A stretch of DNA of 64,000 nucleotides from Mycolicibacterium septicum DSM 44393 (GTDB taxonomy: Bacteria > Actinomycetota > Actinomycetes > Mycobacteriales > Mycobacteriaceae): positions 2,616,744 to 2,680,743 of the forward strand of contig NZ_HG322951.1 in the NCBI RefSeq assembly GCF_000455325.1. Direction: 5' to 3'. The notes under the pieces were generated by a model that worked only from the letters and a program-made list of their open reading frames with translations, did no database searches and was not told where the DNA came from. Both the position numbers and the translations under genes were made by a program. Each line of letters begins with the position of its first letter. Position 1 is the stretch's first letter. Positions 1 to 8,220 of this stretch are shown here, one piece after another.

Positions 1-467
1 GCGCGGAAGCTCAGACTGCCTACTTCGCCAGCCTCAGCGGGTTAGATCTGGGCCGCTACGACCCCGCCACGGCGCTGGAAGACATCATCGATGAGATCCC
101 GGGTATACGAGGTGCGTTCCTGTCAGTGATCAATGCCTGGCCCGACGGCGCCACGCCGACGATCAAAGACTTCCTGACCTCGCTGTCGCTGCCCCAGATG
201 GTGGTGGGTTCTCCGGAAACCATCGCCAAACGGTTGTCCGAGTACCAGAAAGCCGGCGTCGACGGTGTCCAGGTGATGAACGCATTGATGCCCGAAAGCT
301 ACGACGACTTCTTCACACACCTGGTTCCGGTGCTTCAAGACAAAGGCTTGATGCAGAACGAGTACCGGCCGGGAACGCTGCGGGAGAAGTTATTCGAATC
401 TCCCACCGCCGACATCAGCCAACGTCACCCGGCGTACGGCTACCGCGGCATGTTCAGCAACGGATGA
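1..467 (+). CDS. NtaA/DmoA-type FMNH2-dependent monooxygenase, C-terminal fragment
   Basis: The 5' end lies outside the window; the reading frame is open from base 3 and ends at 467, giving about 154 residues. The stretch VGSPETIAKRLSEYQKAGVD followed by a late ..VLQDKGL..EY.PGTLREKLF tail is typical of the C-terminus of the nitrilotriacetate/dibenzothiophene-sulfone monooxygenase branch of luciferase-like proteins. Such enzymes use free FMNH2 and oxygen to cleave C-N or C-S bonds or oxidise organic substrates. Its stop overlaps by 4 bp the start of a flavin reductase, which fits a two-component system. The substrate is unknown. Confidence 0.8.
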   Translation, partial: AEAQTAYFASLSGLDLGRYDPATALEDIIDEIPGIRGAFLSVINAWPDGATPTIKDFLTSLSLPQMVVGSPETIAKRLSEYQKAGVDGVQVMNALMPESYDDFFTHLVPVLQDKGLMQNEYRPGTLREKLFESPTADISQRHPAYGYRGMFSNG

Positions 468-1024
468 CCGCCAAATCTTGCCCCACCACGATCCTGGTAT
501 TGGTCGGCAGTCTGCGTGCGGCGTCGACCAATCGAAGGCTGGCTGAGGCCATGACCGCGAACGCACCGCCCGGCGTCACGATGAAACCCTTTGAACACAT
601 CGCCGAATTGCCCCTGTACAACGAGGATCTCGACCACGCCGAGGTGGCGGGCGCCGTCGTGCAACTGCGCTCACTGGCCACGCACGCCGATGCGCTGCTC
701 GTCGTGACCCCCGAATACAACGGCACCATCCCAGGCGGGCTGAAAAATGTCATCGACTGGCTGTCGCGCCCGTACGGCCGTAGCCCGCTGAAGGGCAAGC
801 CGGCAGCGGTAGTAGGCACGTCCCTGGGCCAGTACGGCGGTGTGTGGGCCCACGACGACACGCGAAAGGCGTTGAGCATCGCCGGCCCCCGCATCATCGA
901 CACCGTTCACGTGTCAATACCCGCCAAGGCGTTGGAGGACAAGCCTTTCGAGGTGCCACCGGTACTGCTCGCCGACCTGAGACAGGTGCTTGGCGACCTG
1001 AGCGCGGCAGCGCACCCCTCGTGA
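464..1024 (+). CDS. NADPH-dependent FMN reductase
   Basis: A 186-residue flavodoxin-fold protein. The phosphate-binding motif GSLRAASTNRR is at residues 15-25 and the family signature TPEYNGTIPGGLKN starts at 82. The ATG overlaps the stop of the upstream monooxygenase (ATGA), so the two are translationally coupled. The likely role is to supply FMNH2 to that monooxygenase; family members also reduce quinones, azo dyes or chromate, so this partner assignment is inferred from position. Length is normal for the family. Confidence 0.85.
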   Translation: MTAKSCPTTILVLVGSLRAASTNRRLAEAMTANAPPGVTMKPFEHIAELPLYNEDLDHAEVAGAVVQLRSLATHADALLVVTPEYNGTIPGGLKNVIDWLSRPYGRSPLKGKPAAVVGTSLGQYGGVWAHDDTRKALSIAGPRIIDTVHVSIPAKALEDKPFEVPPVLLADLRQVLGDLSAAAHPS

Positions 1025-1075
1025 AGCGTTGTCGTTCTAAACGTTGTCAATGGTGAGCTCTCGACGATAGGAGAC

Positions 1076-2257
1076 GTGGTGCAGCTCGAATTCGATCAGA
1101 CCGTGGAGGAATTCCGTGCCGAGTTCACGGAGTTCCTGGATGCTCATCTGCCCGACGCGCTGCTGGCGTGCGCAGAGCGGCCCTCGTCCAGCTCGCACGT
1201 GCCCGGCTGGGCGCGTCAATGGCAGCGGCTCATGTTCGATCACGGGTGGCTGCAGCCCGGGTACCCACCCGAGTTCGGCGGTCGCAACGCCACTGTCATC
1301 GAGCAGTATGTCTATTTCGAGGAACTGTCCAAGCGGCGCATCTACCAAACATTCAATCCGCAAGGTGTGGGCATCATTGCCGCTTCGCTCATCCACTTCG
1401 GCACGCCAGATCAACAGAGCCGTTGGGCCATCCCGATCCTTCGTGCCGAGATGACTGCATCATTGGGAATGAGCGAGCCGGGTGCGGGGTCTGACCTGGC
1501 ATCCTTGCGTACACGCGCAATTCGCGACGGCGACCATTTTGTGGTCAACGGACAGAAAGTATGGACATCGGGAGCGCATGACGCCGATGTCCTATTCACC
1601 CTTGTTCGGACCGACCCGGATGCCCCAAAACACAAGGGCATCAGCGTGTTGCTCATTCCCACGGATCTGCCCGGCGTTACCCGCCGGCCGTTCCCCTCCG
1701 CGTGCGGACTCGACGACGTCGACTTCAACGAGGTGTTCTTCACCGATGTGCACGTGCCCGCCGAGAATCTCGTCGGAGAACTCAACGGCGGCTGGCTCGT
1801 TGCCAACGGGTCGTTGGGACACGAGCGCACTCTGCTGTGGCTCAGCTACGCTGATCGGCTCAAAGAGTTCATCGATGACTGGGTTCCGGTCACCGATCTG
1901 GACCGCGATGCCTATGCGAAGTTGGTCATGGATGACTGGGCGCTGCGCCTGATGGGTTCGGCAGAACTCTCACGCGCAACGCGAGGAGTGGGAGACCCCT
2001 CGACGATGTCAGTGTTGAAACTGATGGGATCCGAAGCGATTCAAGCCGCTGCCGATGCGGCTTTCAACGGGCACGGGGCCGAGGCGCTGCGTGATCCCGC
2101 CATGACAAGCCCGTTCTCGCCGTATCATCTGGAGAGTTACACGACCAGCTGGTTCACCCGGTATCTGCGCAGTTTCGGTGCGACGATCGCAGGAGGAACC
2201 TCAGAGATTCAGCGCAACATCATTGCCCAACGAGTGTTGGGTCTTCCGCGCGAGTAG
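1076..2257 (+). CDS. Acyl-CoA dehydrogenase (FadE family)
   Basis: A 393-residue FAD-dependent alpha,beta-dehydrogenase of acyl-CoA thioesters. MSEPGAGSD (residues 132-140) is the flavin/substrate signature of the middle beta domain, and GGTSEIQRNII near residue 374 is the C-terminal FAD-contact signature. The start is GTG at 1076 behind a GATAGGAGA ribosome site; a second GTG follows directly. It lies 51 bp after the FMN reductase on the same strand and is probably in the same transcript. It ends 12 bp before the convergent TetR gene. Chain specificity cannot be told. Confidence 0.88.
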   Translation: MVQLEFDQTVEEFRAEFTEFLDAHLPDALLACAERPSSSSHVPGWARQWQRLMFDHGWLQPGYPPEFGGRNATVIEQYVYFEELSKRRIYQTFNPQGVGIIAASLIHFGTPDQQSRWAIPILRAEMTASLGMSEPGAGSDLASLRTRAIRDGDHFVVNGQKVWTSGAHDADVLFTLVRTDPDAPKHKGISVLLIPTDLPGVTRRPFPSACGLDDVDFNEVFFTDVHVPAENLVGELNGGWLVANGSLGHERTLLWLSYADRLKEFIDDWVPVTDLDRDAYAKLVMDDWALRLMGSAELSRATRGVGDPSTMSVLKLMGSEAIQAAADAAFNGHGAEALRDPAMTSPFSPYHLESYTTSWFTRYLRSFGATIAGGTSEIQRNIIAQRVLGLPRE

Positions 2258-2269
2258 GTGATCGACCTG

Positions 2270-2917
2270 CTATCCCGCAGCTGGAGCCTTACGCCGCCGC
2301 GGCGAGGCCTTCTTCTTCGGAGGTGCCACTCGCGGCTCCACCGCGTCCAAGTAGCGCTCAAAGGCTTCAGTAACCTCGGCGTGCGCCGACTTCACGCCGA
2401 TACCTTCCTCGAGATTGAGGAACTTGGGAAGGCCGGACAACAGAATCTGCAGCGCAGGCAGCGACAGATCACCGACCGGTCGGGCATCAGCGCCAAACTT
2501 GGCGACCAGTGCCTCCAGTTGCATTGTGCGTACCGTCTCGGTGACCTTGGCGATCTCAGCCCGGATCGACTTGCGATGGTTGCCCAGAGCCATGAACTCG
2601 GTGATCAAGGCGCCGCTGGCCTCCTCCCAGCTGTACTCCCAAACCGCGCGCAGCGGATCCTCGGCACGCTGGTCAAGCAAGGCGCCAAGATGGGCGATGC
2701 CACGGTCGGAATACCGCCGGATCGCGGCGATGAAGATGTCGTCCAAAGTCGGGAAGTAGTACTGCACCAGACTGGGCGTGACCCCGGCTTTTGTCGCCAG
2801 TGCGCGATAGCTCACGCTCGCATAGCCCTCGGTGAGCATCATCTTCTCCACCCAGTCCAACAAGCTATCCCTGGTCTTGGAGGTGGCGGCACCCACCCGT
2901 CGCGACGATGCTGGCAT
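2270..2917 (-). CDS. TetR family transcriptional regulator
   Basis: About 215 residues. An N-terminal helix-turn-helix (..YRALATKAGVTPSLVQYYF..) is followed by a variable helical ligand domain and a basic C-terminal tail with KKKASPRRRK. I chose the ATG at 2917 because GGGGAG lies just upstream; an in-frame ATG at 2953 has no such support. It is divergent from the SnoaL/ALDH/nitroreductase genes, so it probably represses them and itself. A 16-bp inverted repeat lies in the shared promoter region. Confidence 0.85.
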   Translation of the reverse strand: MPASSRRVGAATSKTRDSLLDWVEKMMLTEGYASVSYRALATKAGVTPSLVQYYFPTLDDIFIAAIRRYSDRGIAHLGALLDQRAEDPLRAVWEYSWEEASGALITEFMALGNHRKSIRAEIAKVTETVRTMQLEALVAKFGADARPVGDLSLPALQILLSGLPKFLNLEEGIGVKSAHAEVTEAFERYLDAVEPRVAPPKKKASPRRRKAPAAG

Positions 2918-2963
2918 GGTCTCCCCGTTCGGTCGGTATAAGCATTTTGACACTCGCCTCCTG

Positions 2964-2979
2964 CTGTACGGTCGTATAG
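2964..2979. promoter_or_regulatory. Candidate TetR operator, 16-bp inverted repeat
   Basis: CTGTACG-GT-CGTATAG has 7-base arms with one mismatch and lies between the divergent TetR and SnoaL-like genes. A TATAGT hexamer, possibly a -10 element for the plus-strand genes, overlaps its right arm. Assignment to the adjacent TetR is inferred from position. Confidence 0.4.
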
Positions 2980-3046
2980 TCTCATTTCATCGTCACCGCC
3001 GCACCCACGGCGCGCGGTATAAGCCACCCGACATACCAGGAGTCCG

Positions 3047-3610
3047 ATGACTATCGATGCCACCTTGGACACGCTGCAGCGCGATGTGCGCTACCTGCTG
3101 GATCGCACCGAGATCCTGGACTGCGTAGCTCGACATGCTCGCGGCTGCGACCGCCACGACATCGATCTGATCACCGCCGCCTACCACCGCGATGGTGTCG
3201 ATGAGCACGGTCATGCTGTCAACGCGGGACCCGAGTATGGAGGCTGGGCCAATGCGACTCACGCCGAAACCTCCCGCGTGCACACCCACAACATCACCAC
3301 GCACACCTGCGAAATCGCCGGCGACACCGCGCACGCGGAAAGCTACGTCATCGTCGTGCTCATCGGAACCGACGGCAAGAGCGCACAATTCATCACCGGT
3401 CGATACATCGACCGGCTTGAACGCCGAGATGGCCAGTGGCGCATAGTTGTTCGTCGATCGACGGTCGAAGGAATGTTTTTGGCGGATGCGAGAGTGCTGC
3501 AGTCAAGCTTCTTCACGGAAAAGGGCTACCTAGTCGGGACGCGGGATCGCACAGACCTGTCCTACCAGCGCCCGTTGACCATCGAGACCCCGGCGCCCGC
3601 GCGCTGGTAG
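3047..3610 (+). CDS. SnoaL/NTF2-like domain protein
   Basis: A 187-residue protein with the layout of small cone-fold enzymes: an N-terminal helix with LLDRTEILDCVARHARGCD, then beta strands containing HTHNITTHTCEIAGDTAHAES and GRYIDRLERRDGQWRI. Relatives include polyketide cyclases, ketosteroid-isomerase-like proteins and small subunits of ring-hydroxylating enzymes, so the reaction is not predictable. The start follows an AGGAG site. It is the first gene of the operon with the aldehyde dehydrogenase and nitroreductase. Confidence 0.75.
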   Translation: MTIDATLDTLQRDVRYLLDRTEILDCVARHARGCDRHDIDLITAAYHRDGVDEHGHAVNAGPEYGGWANATHAETSRVHTHNITTHTCEIAGDTAHAESYVIVVLIGTDGKSAQFITGRYIDRLERRDGQWRIVVRRSTVEGMFLADARVLQSSFFTEKGYLVGTRDRTDLSYQRPLTIETPAPARW

Positions 3611-3641
3611 CCAATTCGAAATCCAAGGTAGATAGGCAAAA

Positions 3642-5126
3642 ATGATGGCAGTTGACACTGACTCCGGGATCTTAGCGGGCGACCCGAGGATGCTCATCGG
3701 TGGCGAATTACACATCACTGATGATGAGTCCTTGTTCGACGTCGAGCACCCGGCTACCGGAGAAGTCGTCGGCCAGGTATCCGACGGGTCGGTCGCCGAC
3801 ATGCACCGTGCCGTCGCCGCCGCCGCCCATGCGTTCGAGACCACCGACTGGTCCCGCGACGTCGATTTTCGGTATCACTGCTTGACCCAGCTCCATGAGG
3901 CGCTGGAGCGCGAGAAAGAGCACCTTCGTCGCGTCCTGATCACCGAAGTTGGTTGTCCGGTGTCGGTGTCCGGCAGCCAGATCGAAGACCCGATCGCTGA
4001 GGTGAAACACTGGGCCGAGCACGGCCGCGCCTTCGAATACCTGCAAGACACGGGTATCCACGACACACATCTCGGCCCCGCTCGGCGCAAACTGCACTTC
4101 GAACCGGTTGGAGTTGTCGGAGCGATCACGCCCTGGAACGTCCCGTTCTACCTCAACATCGCCGAAACCGTGCCGGCTTTGATGGCGGGCAACACGGTGG
4201 TGCTCAAACCGGCCCAGCTGACCCCCTGGTCGGGAACCGAACTGGGACGCATCGTTGCCGAACACACCGATATCCCGCCGGGGGTCTTCAACGTCGTCAC
4301 TTCCAATGCCAACGAAGTGGGCGCCGCGCTGACTGCTGACCCGCGGGTGGACATGATCACGTTCACCGGATCCACCGCCACCGGCCGATCCATCCTGGCC
4401 GCCGCCGCGCCAACGGTCAAAAAAACCCTGCTCGAACTCGGAGGGAAGTCGGCCCACATCGTCCTTGATGACGCCGACTTCAACTCGGCACTGCCACTGG
4501 CCGCGATGATGGCATGCGTGATGTCAGGACAAAGCTGCATCTTGCCCAGCCGAATTCTGTTGCCACGCAGCCGCTACGACGAAGGCCTGGCGATCCTCAA
4601 GACATCGATGGAGAACTTTCCTGTCGGAGACCCCTGGATGCCCGGCATCATGCAGGGTCCCCAAATCAGTGCGGCTCAACAACGAAAAGTTCTCGGGCTT
4701 ATCAAGGAGGGCGTGGAATCTGGTGCGCGCCTGCTCACCGGCGGTGGCATCCCAGAGGGTCTGAGTGCCGGGTACTACACCCAGCCCACCTTGCTCGCCG
4801 ATGTCAACCCTGATGCGCACATCGCCCAGGAAGAAATCTTCGGCCCAGTCCTCACCGTCACGCCTTACAACACTGACGATGAGGCCGTCGCGATCGCCAA
4901 CAACACAATCTACGGACTCTCCGGAGAAGTCAGCAGCGCAGACACCGATCGTGCAATGGCTATCGCCAAGCAGATGCGGACCGGCAACGTGACCATCAAC
5001 GGCAAGAGTCACTTTGGGATCACCAGTCCCTTCGGCGGCACCAAACAGAGCGGCCTGGGCTACCGCAACGGGCCACACGGTTACCAGGAGTATCTGGCCA
5101 TCAAAACCATCGGCCTACCCGAATAG
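3642..5126 (+). CDS. NAD(P)-dependent aldehyde dehydrogenase
   Basis: A full-length 494-residue ALDH. The oxyanion Asn is in PWN (residue 166), the general base Glu265 is in LELGGKSAH and the catalytic Cys299 is in SGQSC. The C-terminal KQSGLGYRNG..GYQEYL signature is intact. It oxidises an aldehyde to the acid in the cytoplasm; the substrate is probably produced by the upstream monooxygenase/dehydrogenase genes (inference). It lies 31 bp after the SnoaL-like gene and 11 bp before the nitroreductase. The start is one of two consecutive ATG codons. Confidence 0.92.
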   Translation: MMAVDTDSGILAGDPRMLIGGELHITDDESLFDVEHPATGEVVGQVSDGSVADMHRAVAAAAHAFETTDWSRDVDFRYHCLTQLHEALEREKEHLRRVLITEVGCPVSVSGSQIEDPIAEVKHWAEHGRAFEYLQDTGIHDTHLGPARRKLHFEPVGVVGAITPWNVPFYLNIAETVPALMAGNTVVLKPAQLTPWSGTELGRIVAEHTDIPPGVFNVVTSNANEVGAALTADPRVDMITFTGSTATGRSILAAAAPTVKKTLLELGGKSAHIVLDDADFNSALPLAAMMACVMSGQSCILPSRILLPRSRYDEGLAILKTSMENFPVGDPWMPGIMQGPQISAAQQRKVLGLIKEGVESGARLLTGGGIPEGLSAGYYTQPTLLADVNPDAHIAQEEIFGPVLTVTPYNTDDEAVAIANNTIYGLSGEVSSADTDRAMAIAKQMRTGNVTINGKSHFGITSPFGGTKQSGLGYRNGPHGYQEYLAIKTIGLPE

Positions 5127-5137
5127 ACAGCCCACCT

Positions 5138-5824
5138 ATGAGTAGTGACATTTGGGAGGTCATGGCCACCGCGCGTTCGATCCGCCGGTTCACCTCAGAG
5201 CCTGTTGATGAGGACACACTGGACCGGTGCCTGGAAGCCGCGACGTGGGCTCCCTCGGGTGCCAACGCGCAGTGCTGGCGCTTCGTGGTGCTGCGGTCGC
5301 CCGAGCTGAGGGCGGCGGTCGCCCGTGCGGCGGTCCAGGCTCTGTCCGTTATCGAGCCCGTCTACGGCATGAGCCGTCCCGATGCCGCCGACCGCAGCGC
5401 TCGTGCTCGGTCCTATCGCGCGATATACGACCTGCACGACCGTGCGGGTGAACACACCTCGGTACTCTTCGTCCAGCAGAAACTGCCAGCCACCAGCGAC
5501 TTCCTCCTGGGCGGCTCCATCTTCCCGGCTATGCAGAACTTCCTGCTTGCCGCCCGCGCGCAAGGATTAGGTGCCTGCCCTACCAGTTGGGCCGCCTATG
5601 GGGGAGAGCAGCTCCTGCGACAGGCTGTCGGTGTGCCCGATGATTGGGTGATCGCCGGCCACGTCGTCATCGGATGGCCACGGGGCAGCCACGGAGAAGT
5701 CAAGCGTCACCCATTTCGTGAGGCCGTCGACATCGACCGTTGGAACCACCGATCGCGCACCTCGCTTGACCGCAAAGTCGCAGAGCGCAGCGAAGCAGCC
5801 ACTACCGCGGCTGAGGAGGTTTAG
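5138..5824 (+). CDS. Nitroreductase family FMN protein
   Basis: A 228-residue protein. ARSIRRF at residues 11-17 and ATWAPSGANAQCWRF near residue 33 are the FMN-binding motifs of the nitroreductase fold. The residues around PATSDFLLGGSIFPAMQNFLLAA and QGLGACPTSW fit the dimer/active-site region of the family. It probably reduces a nitro, quinone or enone group with NAD(P)H; the substrate is unknown. It is the third gene of the operon begun by the SnoaL-like protein. Confidence 0.85.
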   Translation: MSSDIWEVMATARSIRRFTSEPVDEDTLDRCLEAATWAPSGANAQCWRFVVLRSPELRAAVARAAVQALSVIEPVYGMSRPDAADRSARARSYRAIYDLHDRAGEHTSVLFVQQKLPATSDFLLGGSIFPAMQNFLLAARAQGLGACPTSWAAYGGEQLLRQAVGVPDDWVIAGHVVIGWPRGSHGEVKRHPFREAVDIDRWNHRSRTSLDRKVAERSEAATTAAEEV

Positions 5825-6091
5825 GTGAAAGCCCGGGCACTTAACGAGTTCGACCGGCACCTGCTTCACTTCTTTCTGACCTGGGCACCGTTCGGCGGGC
5901 CCAGCGATGAAGACACATTCCCGCGATTCGGATGTGACGCTGCATCCGGCCGACGACGGTTCGAAAGAGTAGCTACGGCGGCGTGTGCCGACCTGCCATG
6001 CTTCTGCGAAGAAGATGCCGCGCTCGTGCAACGTGCAGTGAAATGGGTGGCGGCCCAACAGTTAGGACGAGTGCAACAGGCACTGGCCTAA
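5825..6091 (+). CDS. Small hypothetical protein
   Basis: An 88-residue protein whose GTG start directly abuts the nitroreductase stop, with GAGGAGG just upstream, so translation is well supported. The N-terminal LNEFDRHLLHFFLTWAPFGG, the repeated FG..DAASGRRRFERV and two CxC/C-rich bits (PCFCEE) recall small actinobacterial DUF3263-like proteins, but only weakly. I do not recognise a function. Its place at the operon end suggests an accessory role. Confidence 0.6.
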   Translation: MKARALNEFDRHLLHFFLTWAPFGGPSDEDTFPRFGCDAASGRRRFERVATAACADLPCFCEEDAALVQRAVKWVAAQQLGRVQQALA

Positions 6092-6364
6092 CGACTTCGA
6101 GGAAGTAACGATGCCGGACTCTGCCACTACTGGCTGACGACGGAGTCGCCGCGCAGGTGGATTGCAGCCTGAACGATCGCACTGGTATTGCGCTCCAAAC
6201 CGTGAAGCGTCAAACCCAACGAAGGTCGGCTGTGAGACTGAGGAGGCTGGCTAGCTGGGAACCGTTGCAAGAAGGCTCCGGCGACGAGCCGCATATCGAG
6301 GGTGATTCTGCGTCAGTCAGAGTGTTTCGGTAACGGACTCCTGCGTCACGGTGAACGTCCGCAG
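6092..6364. other. Intergenic stretch, no gene seen
   Basis: About 270 bp between the small plus-strand protein and the convergent exonuclease gene. I see no convincing reading frame, hairpin terminator or repeat. Base composition is noticeably less GC-rich than in the flanking operons. Confidence 0.5.
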
Positions 6365-6970
6365 TCAGGACGATGCGAGTTTGTCGTACCAACGCATAGC
6401 CCAGCGAGCATCGGCCAGCGCGGTGTGGCGCTGGGTGAATGTCGGCGGTTTCACTCCGCACTGTCTTGAGAGACAGTCGAAGTCGGGATTGGGTTGCTGC
6501 CCGCTCGCCTCAACGGCAGCTCTGGCGAGAGTAATCACATCTACGAGGTCCGGTCGCCAGGAAGGCTCGAGGCCGCTACGGCTGAGCATGTCCGCCAGAC
6601 ATATTGTGTCGAATCTTGGCACCACACCGACGACCGTCGCGCCCTCCGTCCAGTGTTGCACGATTCTTGCAGCGTCACCTGCTCGGTACACCCTCGGGAA
6701 ATGTCGTGGTCGAAGCCGAACTTGCGGATGGCGCTTCTGAAATCCGCTGATCCTCAAGCCAACTGGGTCAGCATTCTGAATATCCAGATCATCGATGTCG
6801 ACACATAGCAGTAGGCGTGAGTGACTATCTTCTACCCGACGGATTATCGCGATCTCCCACGGCCGCCGGTCCCGGTGTAGGCCGGTGGTCTCGGTGTCAA
6901 GAAATACCAACGGATACTTCGCGTCAGAAGTGTTTGGACTCTCGCCGGTACGACGAGTGCTCAGCATCAT
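6365..6970 (-). CDS. DnaQ-like 3'-5' exonuclease domain protein
   Basis: About 201 residues. The three exonuclease motifs of the DEDDh family are visible: FLDTETTG (Asp25, Glu27), an Asp in VPRFDTICLADM, and HTALADARWAM near the C-terminus carrying the His and last Asp. It is predicted to remove nucleotides from a nucleic acid 3' end. The open frame extends to 7408, but that part is the shadow of the nucleotidyltransferase gene, so I start at the ATG at 6970. It lies 58 bp after the DUF294-like gene on the same strand, probably one operon. Its composition is lower in GC than its neighbours. Confidence 0.75.
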   Translation of the reverse strand: MMLSTRRTGESPNTSDAKYPLVFLDTETTGLHRDRRPWEIAIIRRVEDSHSRLLLCVDIDDLDIQNADPVGLRISGFQKRHPQVRLRPRHFPRVYRAGDAARIVQHWTEGATVVGVVPRFDTICLADMLSRSGLEPSWRPDLVDVITLARAAVEASGQQPNPDFDCLSRQCGVKPPTFTQRHTALADARWAMRWYDKLASS

Positions 6971-7028
6971 CGTGTCTCGGCGGCAACAGTCTGGGCCAGG
7001 GCATGACGCTCGGCTTCGTCGGGCTCGG

Positions 7029-8048
7029 TCACCATGTCGAAAACGTCGATGTCGACGCCAGGTAGTCGAGTTTGCGCCGGACCCCGGTGAGTTCGCGGCC
7101 GATGCTGCGCAGGGCGGTGCGGTCCTGCGGTGAGAGTTCTGACAGTTCGACCCGCTCGGGGAAACCGGCCGAGTCGCCGCCGGCGGCCGGCCAGCGCGCG
7201 GCCCGCACCCGCCAGCGGATGCTGGACCCGATGGCGTGACATTTCGCGAGCACCCGGGCATCGTCGGCGTCGAGGTAGCGGGTGCCGGCCGCCGCGGCGA
7301 TCCGGTCGGCGGTGGGCAGTGCGTCGGATCCGCAACTGAGTGCGGCCCAGCGCGCGATGCGGACCACCGGGTCGACGGCTGCGAGCTTGATGTCGATGCG
7401 ACTGTCACTGGACGTCAGTACGCGCAGCCGGGACGGGACGTAGGCGCGGGCGAAGGTGGAGTCCTGCAGCATCGCCGCCAGCGCGGCGGGCTGCGCCCGG
7501 GCCGCGATACCGGCCTGATCGCGGATATCGGGTCCGTCACCGACGGGGACGGCGTCGGCCAGCAGGCCGATCATCACCACGCCCCGATCGGCCGTGGGGT
7601 CGGCGGCCCACCGGCCGATGCCGACCGCCCAGTCCTGAGCCGTGCGGTTGAACCGCACCCGGGAGGCGACCGCGCCGTTGTCGTCGGCCCGGAATCCGCA
7701 ACAGGCCAGAAGATCGTGGACGTGCGCGGCCTGATGCAGGGCCGACTCCGAGGTGACATCGGGGCCGCGGACCACCAGCGTTTCCAGGTCCGATCCGGGG
7801 AGGGCGTCCCCGCGGCCGATGCTGCCCGAGGCGTACCAGGCGATGCCGGGGGCCACCAGCCGCGCCGCGGTGGACAGCGCGGCGCGGGCCACGGCCGACC
7901 AGGCCTCGGCGACGGAGGCGGCACCGACACGGGTGTCGATCACGGACTTCACCGCATCGTGGGCTGCCGCGGCGGCCGCCACCAGGTCGCTCTCGCCGGC
8001 CGCCGACGCCATGCGCCGGTGAGCGTCGTCCAACGGAGCAACAGCCAT
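7029..8048 (-). CDS. DUF294-type putative nucleotidyltransferase
   Basis: About 339 residues. ASGSIGRGDALPGSDLETLVV fits the GS...D-x-[D/E] active site of nucleotidyltransferases related to GlnD (long motif at 8048-7800 region). The C-terminal half (DPVVRIARWAAL.., then ..LSPQDRTALRSIGREL) resembles the DUF294 C-terminal domain. Members are often suggested to modify signalling proteins, but the target is unknown. No CBS or cNMP domain is present. The ORF could start at 8168, but that would run through the GlnR-type box; I prefer the ATG at 8048. It is divergent from the urea/guanidine operon. Confidence 0.7.
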   Translation of the reverse strand: MAVAPLDDAHRRMASAAGESDLVAAAAAAHDAVKSVIDTRVGAASVAEAWSAVARAALSTAARLVAPGIAWYASGSIGRGDALPGSDLETLVVRGPDVTSESALHQAAHVHDLLACCGFRADDNGAVASRVRFNRTAQDWAVGIGRWAADPTADRGVVMIGLLADAVPVGDGPDIRDQAGIAARAQPAALAAMLQDSTFARAYVPSRLRVLTSSDSRIDIKLAAVDPVVRIARWAALSCGSDALPTADRIAAAAGTRYLDADDARVLAKCHAIGSSIRWRVRAARWPAAGGDSAGFPERVELSELSPQDRTALRSIGRELTGVRRKLDYLASTSTFSTW

Positions 8049-8109
8049 GTCGGCGATTGTGACAGGCGACGGGTCCGGTGAGGATTCGGCAACGCAATGC
8101 TTACCGCTG

Positions 8110-8147
8110 GCTACACGAACGAAACACGTGGGTGACAGCTCGGACAC
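8110..8147 (+). promoter_or_regulatory. GlnR-type binding box (four half-sites)
   Basis: Four pentamers with exact 11-bp spacing: GCTAC (8110), GAAAC (8121), GTGAC (8132) and GACAC (8143). This matches the actinobacterial GlnR layout gTnAC-n6-GaAAC-n6-gTnAC-n6-GaAAC. It lies 74 bp upstream of the permease start and 62 bp upstream of the divergent nucleotidyltransferase start. GlnR activates nitrogen-acquisition genes under nitrogen limitation, and M. smegmatis urea amidolyase genes are, from memory, in its regulon. Confidence 0.75.
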
Positions 8148-8220
8148 GCCGAGGCGCTTATCTATCAAGTGACAGTTAAGGAGCTGGCGGCATCGCCCCC
8201 GAGCCTGAGAGAAAACGCCT

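Noticed and set aside
2258..2941. Open plus-strand frame opposite the first TetR gene
   Set aside because: No domain and no ribosome site; the TetR on the minus strand has a clear helix-turn-helix.
7029..7408. N-terminal extension of the exonuclease reading frame up to 7408
   Set aside because: It is antisense-frame shadow of the nucleotidyltransferase gene and is rich in Ser/Pro/Arg; the DEDD fold begins after 6970.
8148..8220. Possible guanidine riboswitch in the permease leader (small GGCG-GCAT-CGCC hairpin and an AGGCG/CGCCT outer pairing)
   Set aside because: The conserved ykkC-type nucleotides are not present, and the GlnR-type box explains regulation without it. A covariance search would be decisive.
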